Origin: Chitinivibrio alkaliphilus ACht1
GTDB lineage: Bacteria; Fibrobacterota; Chitinivibrionia; Chitinivibrionales; Chitinivibrionaceae
DNA: 64,000 nt
Assembly (NCBI RefSeq): GCF_000474745.1
Contig: NZ_ASJR01000005.1
Coordinates: 62,001 to 126,000 of the forward strand
Reading direction: 5' to 3'
The notes below the pieces were generated by a model. The model was not told where the DNA came from. It saw only the letters and a list, made by a program, of their open reading frames with translations, and did not search any database. The position numbers and the translations under genes are program-made. Below are positions 1-8,283 of the stretch, piece after piece (the stretch's first letter is position 1; every line of letters starts with the position of its first letter).

Positions 1-134
1 ATTACTCCATCGGCACCAACGCCAAAGTCAGGGTCGCATAGGGCGGGGACAAAGGATTTTATTTTCGTGTCATCATCATCAATAAGAAGAAAGGTATTAC
101 CTAAACCGCTCATTTTCGTAAAAGAGATATTCAT
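1..134 (-). CDS. dapF: Diaminopimelate epimerase, N-terminal part (cut by window edge)
   Basis: Only about 44 codons are inside the window; the gene runs off the left edge. Reading from the ATG at 134, the peptide starts MNISFTKMSGLGNTF and continues to ALCDPDFGVGADG. These match the two N-terminal signatures of DapF, K-M-x-G-x-G-N near residue 10 and the F-G-x-G-A-D block near residue 40. DapF interconverts LL- and meso-diaminopimelate in the cytoplasm for lysine and peptidoglycan. The usual GND is GNT here, and the two catalytic cysteines lie outside the window. The start follows the TAG of the upstream lptE-like gene by one base, so the two are probably translationally coupled at the end of the lol-mcs run. 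Confidence 0.85.
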   Translation of the reverse strand, partial: MNISFTKMSGLGNTFLLIDDDDTKIKSFVPALCDPDFGVGADGV

Positions 135-135
135 A

Positions 136-624
136 CTACCATCCGGGAAAAGATGCATCTAAGATATTTTGACTTATTAGTTCTACAGCCCTGCTCCGCC
201 CAATTTGTTCACTCTCACTGTGCGCATCATACACGCCGCGTTCATGAAGCATGCCTGAAAAGAGAGTATCCCGCTCTACCGCATCAATAAACAGGACCTC
301 CACCTGTACATAAATGGAGTAGGAGGAAATTTCCGTGTCGTGCCGCGCCCCGCGATACTCTTCCGCCTCTTCTCGATACTGACGAATGGTTGCCTGCAAA
401 TGAGCATCTCCATCAGAACCAACCACAGAAAGGCCACGTCGCCCAAAGAGAGCACGAAGGCTGTCGGTCAGCTCTTCATCGAGACCGTATACCAAAGCCG
501 CATCATCGGCAAGGGGGATTTCCACCCGTCGAATATGGGGTGGAATGGAGGTGCCGTGAAAACTATAATAGGCACACCCCGTAACACAGAGAAAGGTGAC
601 AACAAGCCACCTAAGAGAGCCCAT
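136..624 (-). CDS. LptE-like LPS-assembly lipoprotein
   Basis: A predicted outer-membrane lipoprotein of about 162 residues. The ATG at 624 gives a short basic N-terminus, a hydrophobic stretch and a lipobox VTGC with the lipidated Cys at residue 17. The mature part begins CAYYSFHG followed by IPPHIRRVEIP, which resembles the LptE family (the partner of LptD that plugs the LPS translocon and is needed for LPS insertion). An ATG at 660 in the same frame would add 12 residues before the signal peptide and is less likely. The start overlaps the end of mcsB by 14 bases and the gene is followed at once by dapF. Family assignment rests on the N-terminal pattern and length, so it is moderate. Confidence 0.65.
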   Translation of the reverse strand: MGSLRWLVVTFLCVTGCAYYSFHGTSIPPHIRRVEIPLADDAALVYGLDEELTDSLRALFGRRGLSVVGSDGDAHLQATIRQYREEAEEYRGARHDTEISSYSIYVQVEVLFIDAVERDTLFSGMLHERGVYDAHSESEQIGRSRAVELISQNILDASFPGW

Positions 625-1663
625 GTTCCAACTCCAGAAAACGTCGGGCCCGATCTGCACGAAGACGATCCAGAGTATCCGACGTGGGGCTGTCTATCTC
701 TGAAGAGAGAGCAATGCTGCTCTGCATAAGCTCTGCGGTAATACTGTTTATGGTGTCCACAGAGCAAAAATCAACGATGCCACACGCTATGCCGAGACGA
801 ATATTGGACGTCAGATTGAGCATTTGTGAAATGGAGAGAAGTCGGGCATATTTTAAATATCCCAGGGAGCGAAAGACCTTATCTTCCAATTCAAGCGGAG
901 CTTCTTCCATAAGAATCCTCCGCGCCTCTTTCTCCTTTTCAGCCACGGAGGCAAAGACGTCCTCCGCTTGCGCCATAATCTCTTCCTCCGTGTCACCCGC
1001 ATAGGCTCCTGCAGTTACTGTAAAAAGAGCACCCCACGCATCCGACCCCGCGCGAAACTTCCCCTCTGCAGCACAGCCCAACTGACTGATACCGCTCAAT
1101 ACATCGGTAATTGTATCCGTGAGAACAAGGGCTGGCAAATGCATGGTTCCTTCCACGGAGAGCCCCGTACCGCAATCTTTCACCCGCGAGAGAAGAAACC
1201 CATTTTTATCAGTGTAGGCATAGGGAAGATATTCACCTAATACGGTATCCGCATCATTCACCCGCTTCCACCCCTCTGCCATACAGGCGGGAGACACATC
1301 GGCAAACAGGGCAAGATGATTTTCTCCGTTCACGGTCATTATCGGCTCTGACTGGTGTAAGGCCACCCCGCGATCACCATCCTCCTTTGTCACCGCCAGG
1401 GAGATGTAGTCGCGTTCAAAAAGAAGAGTCTTCTCAACATCGTGCAAAGAGCTAATATTCAACACCTCGTACTGCGGGGAGAGCCGTTGCGATGCCGTTG
1501 TAACTTCCTGAAACACCATGCTTTTCTCCATGAGAGAGGCTTGGGAAGGAAAGGGATATTTCTCAAGATTTCGTGACAATTTCAACCGCACTGCCAATAG
1601 GGCAGACGCATCCGTTTTGCGTAACCAGAGGGGTTTTTCCCGTACAAGAGCTTCCATATTCAT
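611..1663 (-). CDS. mcsB: McsB-family ATP:guanido phosphotransferase, probably catalytically degenerate
   Basis: A 350-residue member of the bacterial protein-arginine kinase family (usual length about 355-365). Conserved landmarks are SRNLEKYPFP (30-39), VNGENH (111-116), GTG...MHLPALVLT (165-182) and a C-terminal KYARLL...NIRLGI block. In active McsB the enzyme phosphorylates arginines to mark proteins for ClpCP. Against my recollection of B. subtilis McsB, several key residues differ. The catalytic Glu of the GEG loop is Ala205, the ATP-binding Arg of the NEEDHxR motif is Ala118, the Arg of GTGLRAS is Ser169, the cysteine of TSCPTN is Arg160, and the C-terminal RD-x-x-RA phosphoarginine pocket is not preserved. 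The fold looks intact. The gene abuts mcsA (TAA directly before ATG). Whether it is a pseudokinase is inference. Confidence 0.85.
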   Translation of the reverse strand: MNMEALVREKPLWLRKTDASALLAVRLKLSRNLEKYPFPSQASLMEKSMVFQEVTTASQRLSPQYEVLNISSLHDVEKTLLFERDYISLAVTKEDGDRGVALHQSEPIMTVNGENHLALFADVSPACMAEGWKRVNDADTVLGEYLPYAYTDKNGFLLSRVKDCGTGLSVEGTMHLPALVLTDTITDVLSGISQLGCAAEGKFRAGSDAWGALFTVTAGAYAGDTEEEIMAQAEDVFASVAEKEKEARRILMEEAPLELEDKVFRSLGYLKYARLLSISQMLNLTSNIRLGIACGIVDFCSVDTINSITAELMQSSIALSSEIDSPTSDTLDRLRADRARRFLELEHGLS

Positions 1664-2191
1664 TTATAAACCAGTCTCCATTCTATGTATTTTGTCGCGC
1701 AATACTGCGGCAAGCTCATATTTCTGTTTTTTAACGGCCCGATCAAGCTCATAGCGCAAATACTCTATCTCAGAGTGAAACCCCTTTGTTTTCGCGTAGT
1801 GATAGGGTTTCCCGTGATAATATCTACTCCGCCGGTTTGCCCGTAATTTCTCACGGACAACACCATCAAAGGTGTCATAACAACTACGGCATCCTGCTTG
1901 AAGATCTTTCTGAAAGGCGCTCTCTTTTTTTCCACAGCGGTAACAACGTTTCTCAGGAGGGACAAACTCATCAACCTCCTGCTCGTCGACAGAGGAAAAT
2001 TCTTCTTGCTCCTCATCAAACTCTTCATACTCCTCAAAGGAATCAAGCTCTTCACGCAAAGGGTCGGGCACGTTAATACCCATCTTCTCTGCACACTCCG
2101 TGCAGATATGCCGACTGTGCGTATCGCGTCCTTCCACTTGCGTAAGCATAATTGTGGCGGGGTTCTCCCCGCACGACTCACACATTTTCAT
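1664..2191 (-). CDS. mcsA: McsA-like zinc-finger/UVR protein
   Basis: About 175 residues, the usual McsA length and architecture. There is an N-terminal CxxC...CxxC zinc finger (CESCG and CTEC), an acidic Glu-rich linker, a second zinc site (CYRCG and CRSC), and a C-terminal UVR coiled coil beginning near EIEYLRYELDRAV. McsA is the adaptor and activator of McsB and contacts ClpC in Firmicutes. Three in-frame ATGs lie close together (2200, 2191, 2185). The one at 2191 is chosen because an AAGG sits about nine bases upstream, whereas the one at 2200 has it directly adjacent. The start overlaps the end of lolD by 14 bases, so lolD, mcsA and mcsB are translationally linked. Confidence 0.85.
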   Translation of the reverse strand: MKMCESCGENPATIMLTQVEGRDTHSRHICTECAEKMGINVPDPLREELDSFEEYEEFDEEQEEFSSVDEQEVDEFVPPEKRCYRCGKKESAFQKDLQAGCRSCYDTFDGVVREKLRANRRSRYYHGKPYHYAKTKGFHSEIEYLRYELDRAVKKQKYELAAVLRDKIHRMETGL

Positions 2192-2867
2192 AGGGTACAT
2201 CCTTTTTTTCCAATATGCCGTTTTGCAAGACCAGACAATAGTCCATAGCACGGGCTACTTCATAATCATGCGTGGCGATAACAACGGTTTGACCGGTATT
2301 TTTGTTTAACTCACGGAGCAGGTGAAGAAATTTTTCGGTATTCTCTCGATCCAGATTGCCCGTAGGCTCATCGGCAATAACAACCGTTGGCTCATTGAAG
2401 AGCGCACGACCCAGGGCGATACGCTGCTTCTCTCCGCCGGACAATTCCGATGGGTAGTGGTTATCACGCCCAACCACTCCAAGAGTTTTTAGAAGCTCTT
2501 TGGCACGGCGCCGTGCCTTCTTCAGCGGCGTGTGTGCAATCAATCCCGGAAGAAAGATGTTTTCACAGGCAGTAAAATCATTGAGTAAATGATGAAACTG
2601 AAAAACAAAGCCAATTTCCCGATTTCGCACCCGCGTAATCTCATGCTCCTGCAAGAGGTCAATGCGGTGGCCGCCGATAGATACCTCGCCTGATGAGGGA
2701 ATATCCAGCCCACCCATAATCTGCATAAGCGTTGTTTTTCCTGAACCGGACGCCCCCATGACAGCCACCATATCCCCTGCACCTATGGAAAGAGAGATCC
2801 CCCGTAATACATGTACCGGAGCAGTGGTGTCTGAGAAGGTTTTATGAATATTTCGCAGGACAATCAT
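2178..2867 (-). CDS. lolD: Lipoprotein-releasing ABC transporter ATPase, LolD type
   Basis: A 229-residue ABC ATPase. Walker A is GASGSGKTTL, the signature is LSGGEKQRIALGRAL, Walker B is VVIADEPTGNLD, followed by the H-loop ATHD. The GNLD after Walker B and the overall length are typical of the LolD/MacB/FtsE branch. The LolC/E-type permease lies immediately upstream with no gap (the permease TAA is followed by the ATG), so this ATPase powers release of lipoproteins from the inner membrane for delivery to the outer membrane. The 3' end overlaps mcsA. Confidence 0.88.
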   Translation of the reverse strand: MIVLRNIHKTFSDTTAPVHVLRGISLSIGAGDMVAVMGASGSGKTTLMQIMGGLDIPSSGEVSIGGHRIDLLQEHEITRVRNREIGFVFQFHHLLNDFTACENIFLPGLIAHTPLKKARRRAKELLKTLGVVGRDNHYPSELSGGEKQRIALGRALFNEPTVVIADEPTGNLDRENTEKFLHLLRELNKNTGQTVVIATHDYEVARAMDYCLVLQNGILEKKDVPYENV

Positions 2868-4115
2868 TTAATCAATCCTTACGGCTTCTGCCGGAATAAG
2901 TTTTGAGGCCCGCCACGCCGGATAGAGAGCTGCAAGCAGGCACAGAATATTTGCAGCAACAAATACGGAAATGACATCACGAGGCATAAGCAGCACTGGA
3001 AGGGAGCTAATAAAATACACATCACCGGGAATGTCAATCAGCTGATAGGTGTCTTGTACCACACACAGGGTGATACCTGCAATGGTTCCTCCCAAAGATC
3101 CAATCAAGCCAATAATTCCTCCATGAAGAAGAAATATTTTCACGATGGAACTGCGTCGAGCCCCAATGCTGCGCAAAATCCCGATTTCACGGCGTTTTTC
3201 CATAACCATCATAACAAGGGACGAGGCAATATTAAAGGCGGCAACCAACATAATCAAGGAGATAACAATAAGAATCACCCGTTTTTCCACTTCCATCCAC
3301 TGAAAAAGAGACTGGTTCCTGCTTTCCCAATCCGTTCGTTTAAATTCATGTCCCACAACCTCATTAAGCTCTTTAGCTACAGCGGCCGCCGTAAAAATAT
3401 CTTCACATCGAAAATTCAGAAACTGAACCCCTGCGACATTGTATAAACGTTGGGCTTCATCTAAGTTGATATAGGTAAAAAGGCGGTCATATTCATACAT
3501 GCCTGTTTTAAAAATACCCGCCACGGTAAACCGACTCATTCGAGGTGTCATGGTGGTCAAGTCGCCTTCGCCGGCAGTACTCATGAGAACCACCTCACTG
3601 CCCACATCCACCCCAAAACCGCGAGCCAATTCTTCTCCGATAATAATAGCAGGATTCTTCCGATCCCGTTGCGAATAGGCACTATCAAGGCCCCACTCTC
3701 CCCGCACCATCTGTTGTGCCACCGTGGTAATACGTGACTCTAAACTATCCACAACACCAAAAACCTTTACTCCATCCTGTATGGGAGGAACATCATGCAC
3801 CGGATTCGTATACTCAATAACCGATTTTGCTTCAATGGAGGGGGATACCGCAACCACAGAAGGATGCTCCTGCACTAAGGCAGCAAGGGAGTCATAATTT
3901 TCAAGGGGGCGATAAAAGTAGCGACGAAGCTGTCCATGCGGAAGAGCACCGGTTATCTGATCACGTACTTCCGTTTGAAATCCATTTGATATGGAAAGGG
4001 CAACAATAAGTACCATGGTGCCAAGGAGTACTCCAAGAATGGAGATATTGGTGATGAGGGTAATAAACCCCATCTTCCGGCCTCGCAGATATCGAAGAGA
4101 AATAAAGAGTTCCAC
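2868..4115 (-). CDS. lolC: Lipoprotein-releasing ABC permease, LolC/LolE type
   Basis: About 415 residues with four membrane segments in the LolC/E arrangement. TM1 follows SLRYLRGRKMGF, a large periplasmic domain follows, and three TMs come at the C-terminus (around IVISLIMLVAAFNIASS and beyond). The N-terminal FISLRYLRGR motif is characteristic of LolC/E. Only one permease gene is present, so it probably works as a homodimer with LolD, as in many bacteria outside the Gammaproteobacteria. No ATG is available. A TTG at 4136 gives a longer ORF without a ribosome site, while the GTG at 4115 has GGGGG just upstream and starts at the conserved sequence, so it is preferred. This is the first gene of the lol-mcs-lptE-dapF run. 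Confidence 0.85.
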   Translation of the reverse strand: MELFISLRYLRGRKMGFITLITNISILGVLLGTMVLIVALSISNGFQTEVRDQITGALPHGQLRRYFYRPLENYDSLAALVQEHPSVVAVSPSIEAKSVIEYTNPVHDVPPIQDGVKVFGVVDSLESRITTVAQQMVRGEWGLDSAYSQRDRKNPAIIIGEELARGFGVDVGSEVVLMSTAGEGDLTTMTPRMSRFTVAGIFKTGMYEYDRLFTYINLDEAQRLYNVAGVQFLNFRCEDIFTAAAVAKELNEVVGHEFKRTDWESRNQSLFQWMEVEKRVILIVISLIMLVAAFNIASSLVMMVMEKRREIGILRSIGARRSSIVKIFLLHGGIIGLIGSLGGTIAGITLCVVQDTYQLIDIPGDVYFISSLPVLLMPRDVISVFVAANILCLLAALYPAWRASKLIPAEAVRID

Positions 4116-4441
4116 AGTGCCCCCGACTGAATTCAAATCATAGGGTAAAATATGTTATGCACAGGCTCAGGAGATATTTCGGAAGATCAAAACTCGCCCC
4201 ATATACGAAAAGAGGCGGCATATAGCCGCCTCTTCCTCAACCAACCGTTGCGGTCGGTTGATATCTCATCATCACACACATTCACATAGAGTGGGGGGAG
4301 TTTCCCACTCGGATACAATATATAAATTTTTTTCCTTTGTAAACAAAAATATACATTTTTCTTTATTTTTTTCTCTCTCAGGGGCTTCTATCCTACTACA
4401 AGAGTGCTTTCTCAAAGAAACTCCGTTGTCTCGTTTTCTCC
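4116..4441. other. Non-coding stretch between two minus-strand operons
   Basis: About 326 bases without a credible gene. It holds three possible stem-loops: 4210-4234 (10-bp GC-rich stem), 4242-4260 (6-bp stem) and 4289-4310 (GAGTGGG paired with CCCACTC). There is also an AT-rich block at about 4318-4380. On the minus strand a TTTACA followed 15 bases later by TATATT could be a promoter reading towards lolC, which would put the hairpins in its leader. A plus-strand reading frame at 4258-4473 has no ribosome site and is not believed. No tRNA fold was found. Confidence 0.5.
4210..4234 (-). terminator. Probable intrinsic terminator after the DUF523/DUF1722 gene
   Basis: The stem AAGAGGCGGC pairs with GCCGCCTCTT around a five-base loop. 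On the minus strand it is followed by a short T-rich stretch (TTTTCGTATAT). It lies about 210 bases beyond the stop of the minus-strand gene ending at 4442 and upstream of lolC, so it could end the upstream operon or act as an attenuator in a lolC leader. The U-tract is weak. Confidence 0.5.
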
Positions 4442-5416
4442 TTATCGTGAACGCCCCTTACCGGAATCCGTAATTTCAACCAGCTGCGGTGGGTAGGGAT
4501 GTAAGAAAGACTGCTCCAGCAAATAGGTTTGCTCAAAACGAATGGCCGCCGACTCAACTAAATGAAGAAGCACGCTGAGGGGAATCCGCTCATCGCGATA
4601 CTCCTCAATGGTACGAACAAAATAGTGTCGCTCCTGCTCTGTCAATTTTTTTGAAAATCCCCCCATGGCATGTTCAATTACATTTATCCACTGTCCAGGG
4701 GTTGGTATCTTTTTCAAAGCAGGCAAAAAGGACTGCTCATACAGAGAAAACACCTCCTGTATGGGACGGTTTTCGTGGTTTGCCACGAGTTTTCCCAACA
4801 GACGAAGGCGCTTTTGATCGCACGCCATGAGCAGATATTTCTGGGACGCATGAAAATCCGAGAGAGCTCGCATAGTTTTCTTCTGCTGCACCACTCGGAG
4901 GCCTGCATAGGCAAATATCTGAGTAAAGAAATGTTCACGGATAGTAAAGTTTTTTAATCTTCCCTCATCTTCTACGGCACAGTTCTCATAGGTATTCAGC
5001 ACAGCCCCACCGAAGAAACCGGGACCACGACGAGTCGATGCACCCCGTGATCTCCCCTGATAGACCTTGACATCCTGAAACCCACAGGAGGGAGACCGAT
5101 TTTTTAAGAGAAACCCCTCCGCTTCAGGAGGATCTGAAAAGTACGTGGATAGAAATTTGTCCATGGCCTGCGTAACATCTTTTTCAACCGCCGGCTGAAA
5201 CAGAAATCGCCGCCCCTCCTCCTCTACAATTCGTATGGGGTCACGGGGAATCCCATATCCTGCTTCAACCTCAGGGCATACAGGGAGATATTCGACATAG
5301 GGGGCCAAGGCAGAAACAATCTTATCATGAAGGTTTTCACCATTATAGCGACACGCAGCAAAACCGAGACACTTGCTGACAACAATCCGTGGTTTGGGAA
5401 ATTCAGGAGACGACAT
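4442..5416 (-). CDS. DUF523-DUF1722 (YbgA-type) fusion protein
   Basis: A 324-residue cytoplasmic protein. Residues about 10-150 carry the DUF523 pattern: SKCLGFAACRYNG, CPEVEAGYGIPRDPI and LKNRSPSCG, with conserved cysteines likely to bind metal. Residues about 185-305 match the DUF1722/YbgA domain. The full-length fusion is widespread in bacteria, often near photolyase or stress genes. Its biochemical role is not established here. The ATG at 5416 has AAGGA 5-9 bases upstream. It follows the phosphatase gene by 12 bases on the same strand, so the two are probably co-transcribed. The domain calls are firm but the function is unknown. Confidence 0.85.
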   Translation of the reverse strand: MSSPEFPKPRIVVSKCLGFAACRYNGENLHDKIVSALAPYVEYLPVCPEVEAGYGIPRDPIRIVEEEGRRFLFQPAVEKDVTQAMDKFLSTYFSDPPEAEGFLLKNRSPSCGFQDVKVYQGRSRGASTRRGPGFFGGAVLNTYENCAVEDEGRLKNFTIREHFFTQIFAYAGLRVVQQKKTMRALSDFHASQKYLLMACDQKRLRLLGKLVANHENRPIQEVFSLYEQSFLPALKKIPTPGQWINVIEHAMGGFSKKLTEQERHYFVRTIEEYRDERIPLSVLLHLVESAAIRFEQTYLLEQSFLHPYPPQLVEITDSGKGRSR

Positions 5417-5428
5417 GGCAGGTCCTTT

Positions 5429-6838
5429 TTAAAGATCAATCATACAAAGAGTTACATCATCCGTAAGGGGAACAGCACCAACAAAGAGCTCCATCTCCTT
5501 GAGCATATGTTCAAGGGAATCGCCCGGTGCTTCATGACGATATTTTTTTAAGGTACTCACAATGCGTTCGATACCAAAGGGGATTTTCTCGCGGTTAAAA
5601 GCCTCGCTCATACCATCCGTATAGAGGAAAAGGCGACTCTCTCCATAGGCGTAGGAAAGAGATACATCGCGTATACCGAGATCGGGGAACATTCCCAGAA
5701 AGGTTCCGCAGGAAGAAAGTTCAGACACAGTATTTCTCCGTGTATCAAGCAAATACACAGGGCAGTGTCCAGCGGAGGTAAATACAATTTCACGGGTGTG
5801 AACATAGATTCGTCCATAGAAGGCGGTAACAAACTTGCCTGACGGCACGTGTGACACCAATACATTATTAATACGCCGAAAGACCTCTGCGGGGCCGAGA
5901 TTCGGGTCTGCATATTGACGAAGCAGAACCTTTACCATACCCATAACAAGAGCGGAAGATGTGCCATGGCCGGAAACATCCGCGATAATCACATCGTATA
6001 CTCCTGGGGCAACCTCAAAGATATCGTAATAGTCGCCCCCGATTTCCTCTTGCGGAATATAGCGAGCAGCAGCCTGAAAACCCTCTTCACAGGGAACGTT
6101 CGAAGGCAATAACGCCTGTTGCACCCGACGGGCCTGCTCCTGTTCCTCCTTGTTTCGCCGATTTATATCCCGCAGTTGATTAATCATAAGGATATTGTCT
6201 ATGATAATACTGGCGGTCTGCACATATACAGAAAGGTTGGCAATGTCTTGATCGAGATGTTCTCCCTCTGCACCGGACGTATCAAGCCAGAAAAAACCAA
6301 GAGTTGGCACAGTGCCCCGTTGTAAAAGTCGCCGCTCACATCGTTCTCGCTCCATTTGGGATGAACACGCGGTAAGACGGGCTTTCAGCTGATCTTTTTG
6401 AGAAAGATCCCGTAACAAGGGAAAAACAAGGAAGGAATTGGCGTGAAAAACACGTGCCAGAACGTTATCCTCCTCCTGCACCTGCTCTACATGCAGCGGA
6501 GTTCCTTCAAAAAGGGATTTTCGCAGGTCCGAATCACACTCTTCTATGGAGAAAAATACGCGAGACAGGGCGTGCTCCTCCTGGGGAGAGAACCCCATGG
6601 ATCGATCAAGGCGAAGACCATATCGCTGTGCGTCTAAGGCAAAATAGGCAATTTTATCCAGGGACACAACATCACTAATAGAATACAGGAGAATACCAAG
6701 CACCTCATCGATGGTGGTTACGCCGTATAAGAGCTCAGTAAAACGTGTAATAATTGTACTTGCCATAAGATCTTGTTGCAGTCGTGCGTTTTCATGCTGC
6801 AGCTCATCAATTATGGCCTGATACTCCCCATGTTCCAT
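5429..6838 (-). CDS. GAF-domain PP2C (SpoIIE/RsbU-type) serine phosphatase
   Basis: A 469-residue soluble signalling protein. It has a short N-terminal coiled coil (1-25), a GAF-like sensor (about 30-215), a linker helix ending in VQQALLPSNVP (the usual entry to this phosphatase class), and a SpoIIE-type PP2C domain (about 245-469). Metal-binding acidic motifs are present: GGDYYD, ADVSGHG and YTDGMSEA. Such proteins dephosphorylate STAS anti-sigma antagonists and so control stress sigma factors or related switches. No STAS, HPK-like kinase or sigma factor is in the window, so its partner is unknown. No transmembrane segment is seen. It starts two bases after the end of prfB. Confidence 0.85.
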   Translation of the reverse strand: MEHGEYQAIIDELQHENARLQQDLMASTIITRFTELLYGVTTIDEVLGILLYSISDVVSLDKIAYFALDAQRYGLRLDRSMGFSPQEEHALSRVFFSIEECDSDLRKSLFEGTPLHVEQVQEEDNVLARVFHANSFLVFPLLRDLSQKDQLKARLTACSSQMERERCERRLLQRGTVPTLGFFWLDTSGAEGEHLDQDIANLSVYVQTASIIIDNILMINQLRDINRRNKEEQEQARRVQQALLPSNVPCEEGFQAAARYIPQEEIGGDYYDIFEVAPGVYDVIIADVSGHGTSSALVMGMVKVLLRQYADPNLGPAEVFRRINNVLVSHVPSGKFVTAFYGRIYVHTREIVFTSAGHCPVYLLDTRRNTVSELSSCGTFLGMFPDLGIRDVSLSYAYGESRLFLYTDGMSEAFNREKIPFGIERIVSTLKKYRHEAPGDSLEHMLKEMELFVGAVPLTDDVTLCMIDL

Positions 6839-6839
6839 A

Positions 6840-7934
6840 CTAACTACATTCCAAAAGATATTTTTCTATAAAATCGTCAATGCTCCCGTCGAGAACAGCT
6901 TCAACGTTAGAGGTTTCATAACTTGTCCGGTGATCCTTCACCATGTTGTAGGGGTGCATAACGTATGATCGAATCTGACTCCCCCATTCAATTTTTTTCT
7001 TTTCGCACATTTTATCCTGAAGTTCAGCTTTTTCAAGCTCTTTATAGTGATGACGCAAACGAGCCTTCAGCATTTTCATGGCGGTCTCACGGTTTTTTAT
7101 CTGTGACCGCTGACTTTGACACTGCACCACTATGCCGGTTTCCGTATGGGTAATACGCACCGCTGAATCGGTTTTGTTCACATGCTGCCCGCCGGCACCA
7201 CTGGCACGATACGTATCAATACGTAAATCGCCCTTATTGATATCAAGGTCTATATCTCCTTCTATTACCGGATAGGAATACACAGACGCAAAGGATGTGT
7301 GCCGCCGTGCATTAGAGTCAAAGGGAGAAATACGTACCAGCCGGTGCACCCCGTTTTCTGCCTTCAGATGCCCATAGGCATACTCTCCACGAACCTCAAG
7401 GGTAACTGATTTTATTCCCGCACCATCACCCGCCTGATACTCTACCATCTCTACGGAAAACCCTTTCTTCTCAAACCATCGTTCATACATACGGTGGAGC
7501 ATTCCCGCCCAATCACACGACTCTGTTCCACCAGCACCGCTATGTATGGTAAGTATGGCATTAGAGTTATCATCCTCGCCACTCATTTTTAGAAAAAATT
7601 CAAGATTTTGGATATCCCGGAGTAAAGACGCGTATGCCGGGGTAAGCTCAGAGAGTGCCTCCGGCTCTTCTATTACTGTCATATCATAGAGTTCTGAAAT
7701 ATCATCTCCCTCAGCGGCCGCCTTTTCCCATGCCTCGACCACATCTTTTAAGCCCTTCATTTTCTGAAGAACTCCCTGGGCCCGTTCGGTATCATTCCAA
7801 AAGGCAGGATCCTGCGACTCCGTAGTAAGTTGTGCTACCACATCACACTTCGTATCAATCTCTAAAAGCCGTTTCAGGTCATTTATACGGTGGAGGACTT
7901 TCTCAATCTCGTCTTTGGATATATATTCTTCCAT
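6840..7934 (-). CDS. prfB: Peptide chain release factor 2
   Basis: A class I release factor of 364 residues. It carries the RF2-type stop-codon reading tripeptide in RISPFDSNARRHTSF and the peptidyl-hydrolase motif GAGGQHVNK, so it terminates translation at UGA and UAA. The ATG at 7934 is chosen because TAGGAG lies six bases upstream; an ATG at 7964 in the same frame lacks one. In many bacteria prfB is read through a programmed +1 shift at CTT-TGA-C near codon 25. Here the equivalent codons are CTT TTA GAG, the frame is continuous and no internal TGA occurs, so the autoregulatory frameshift is absent. Confidence 0.95.
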   Translation of the reverse strand: MEEYISKDEIEKVLHRINDLKRLLEIDTKCDVVAQLTTESQDPAFWNDTERAQGVLQKMKGLKDVVEAWEKAAAEGDDISELYDMTVIEEPEALSELTPAYASLLRDIQNLEFFLKMSGEDDNSNAILTIHSGAGGTESCDWAGMLHRMYERWFEKKGFSVEMVEYQAGDGAGIKSVTLEVRGEYAYGHLKAENGVHRLVRISPFDSNARRHTSFASVYSYPVIEGDIDLDINKGDLRIDTYRASGAGGQHVNKTDSAVRITHTETGIVVQCQSQRSQIKNRETAMKMLKARLRHHYKELEKAELQDKMCEKKKIEWGSQIRSYVMHPYNMVKDHRTSYETSNVEAVLDGSIDDFIEKYLLECS

Positions 7935-7994
7935 ATTTTCTCCTATTTGGGATAGAATATACATATTGTACTACCGCTCAAGGAGGCTATAATA

Positions 7995-8282
7995 ATGGCA
8001 CTGGAAAAGAAGGAAATCAAAAGATTGAAAGGGCTTGCTCATAGTATAAAGCCCGTTGGACGCGTGGGTAAAGAAGGCATGAGTGAAGCCCTAACAGCTG
8101 CTGTTGAAGAGGCTCTTACCGCACGGGAATTAATCAAAATAAAATTTCTTGAAACCGCTGATTTCGACAAGAAAAATGATCCTGCACAATTAGCGCAGCG
8201 GCTCAATGCTGAAGTGGTCGGCATCATTGGTCATACGGTTATCCTCTATCGTTATAACAAGGACCTCACACGGCATATCTAA
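7995..8282 (+). CDS. yhbY: YhbY-family RNA-binding protein
   Basis: A 95-residue CRS1/YhbY (CRM) domain protein. It starts LEKKEIKRLKGLAH, carries the GKEGMSEAL loop (the family GxxG RNA-contact loop) and ends GHTVILYRYNKD. YhbY associates with pre-50S ribosomal particles and acts in large-subunit assembly. A strong ribosome site, AAGGAGG, precedes the ATG by eight bases. It is divergent from prfB with only 60 bases between the starts, so the two promoters must overlap, and it is followed one base later by dinB. Confidence 0.92.
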   Translation: MALEKKEIKRLKGLAHSIKPVGRVGKEGMSEALTAAVEEALTARELIKIKFLETADFDKKNDPAQLAQRLNAEVVGIIGHTVILYRYNKDLTRHI

Positions 8283-8283
8283 G

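Noticed and set aside
340-729. Plus-strand frame opposite the lptE-like and mcsB genes
   Set aside because: Shadow of well-supported minus-strand genes, with no start signal or recognisable protein.
4258-4473. Plus-strand 71-codon frame in the gene-free stretch
   Set aside because: No ribosome site, AT-rich low-complexity translation, and it runs into the end of the opposite gene.
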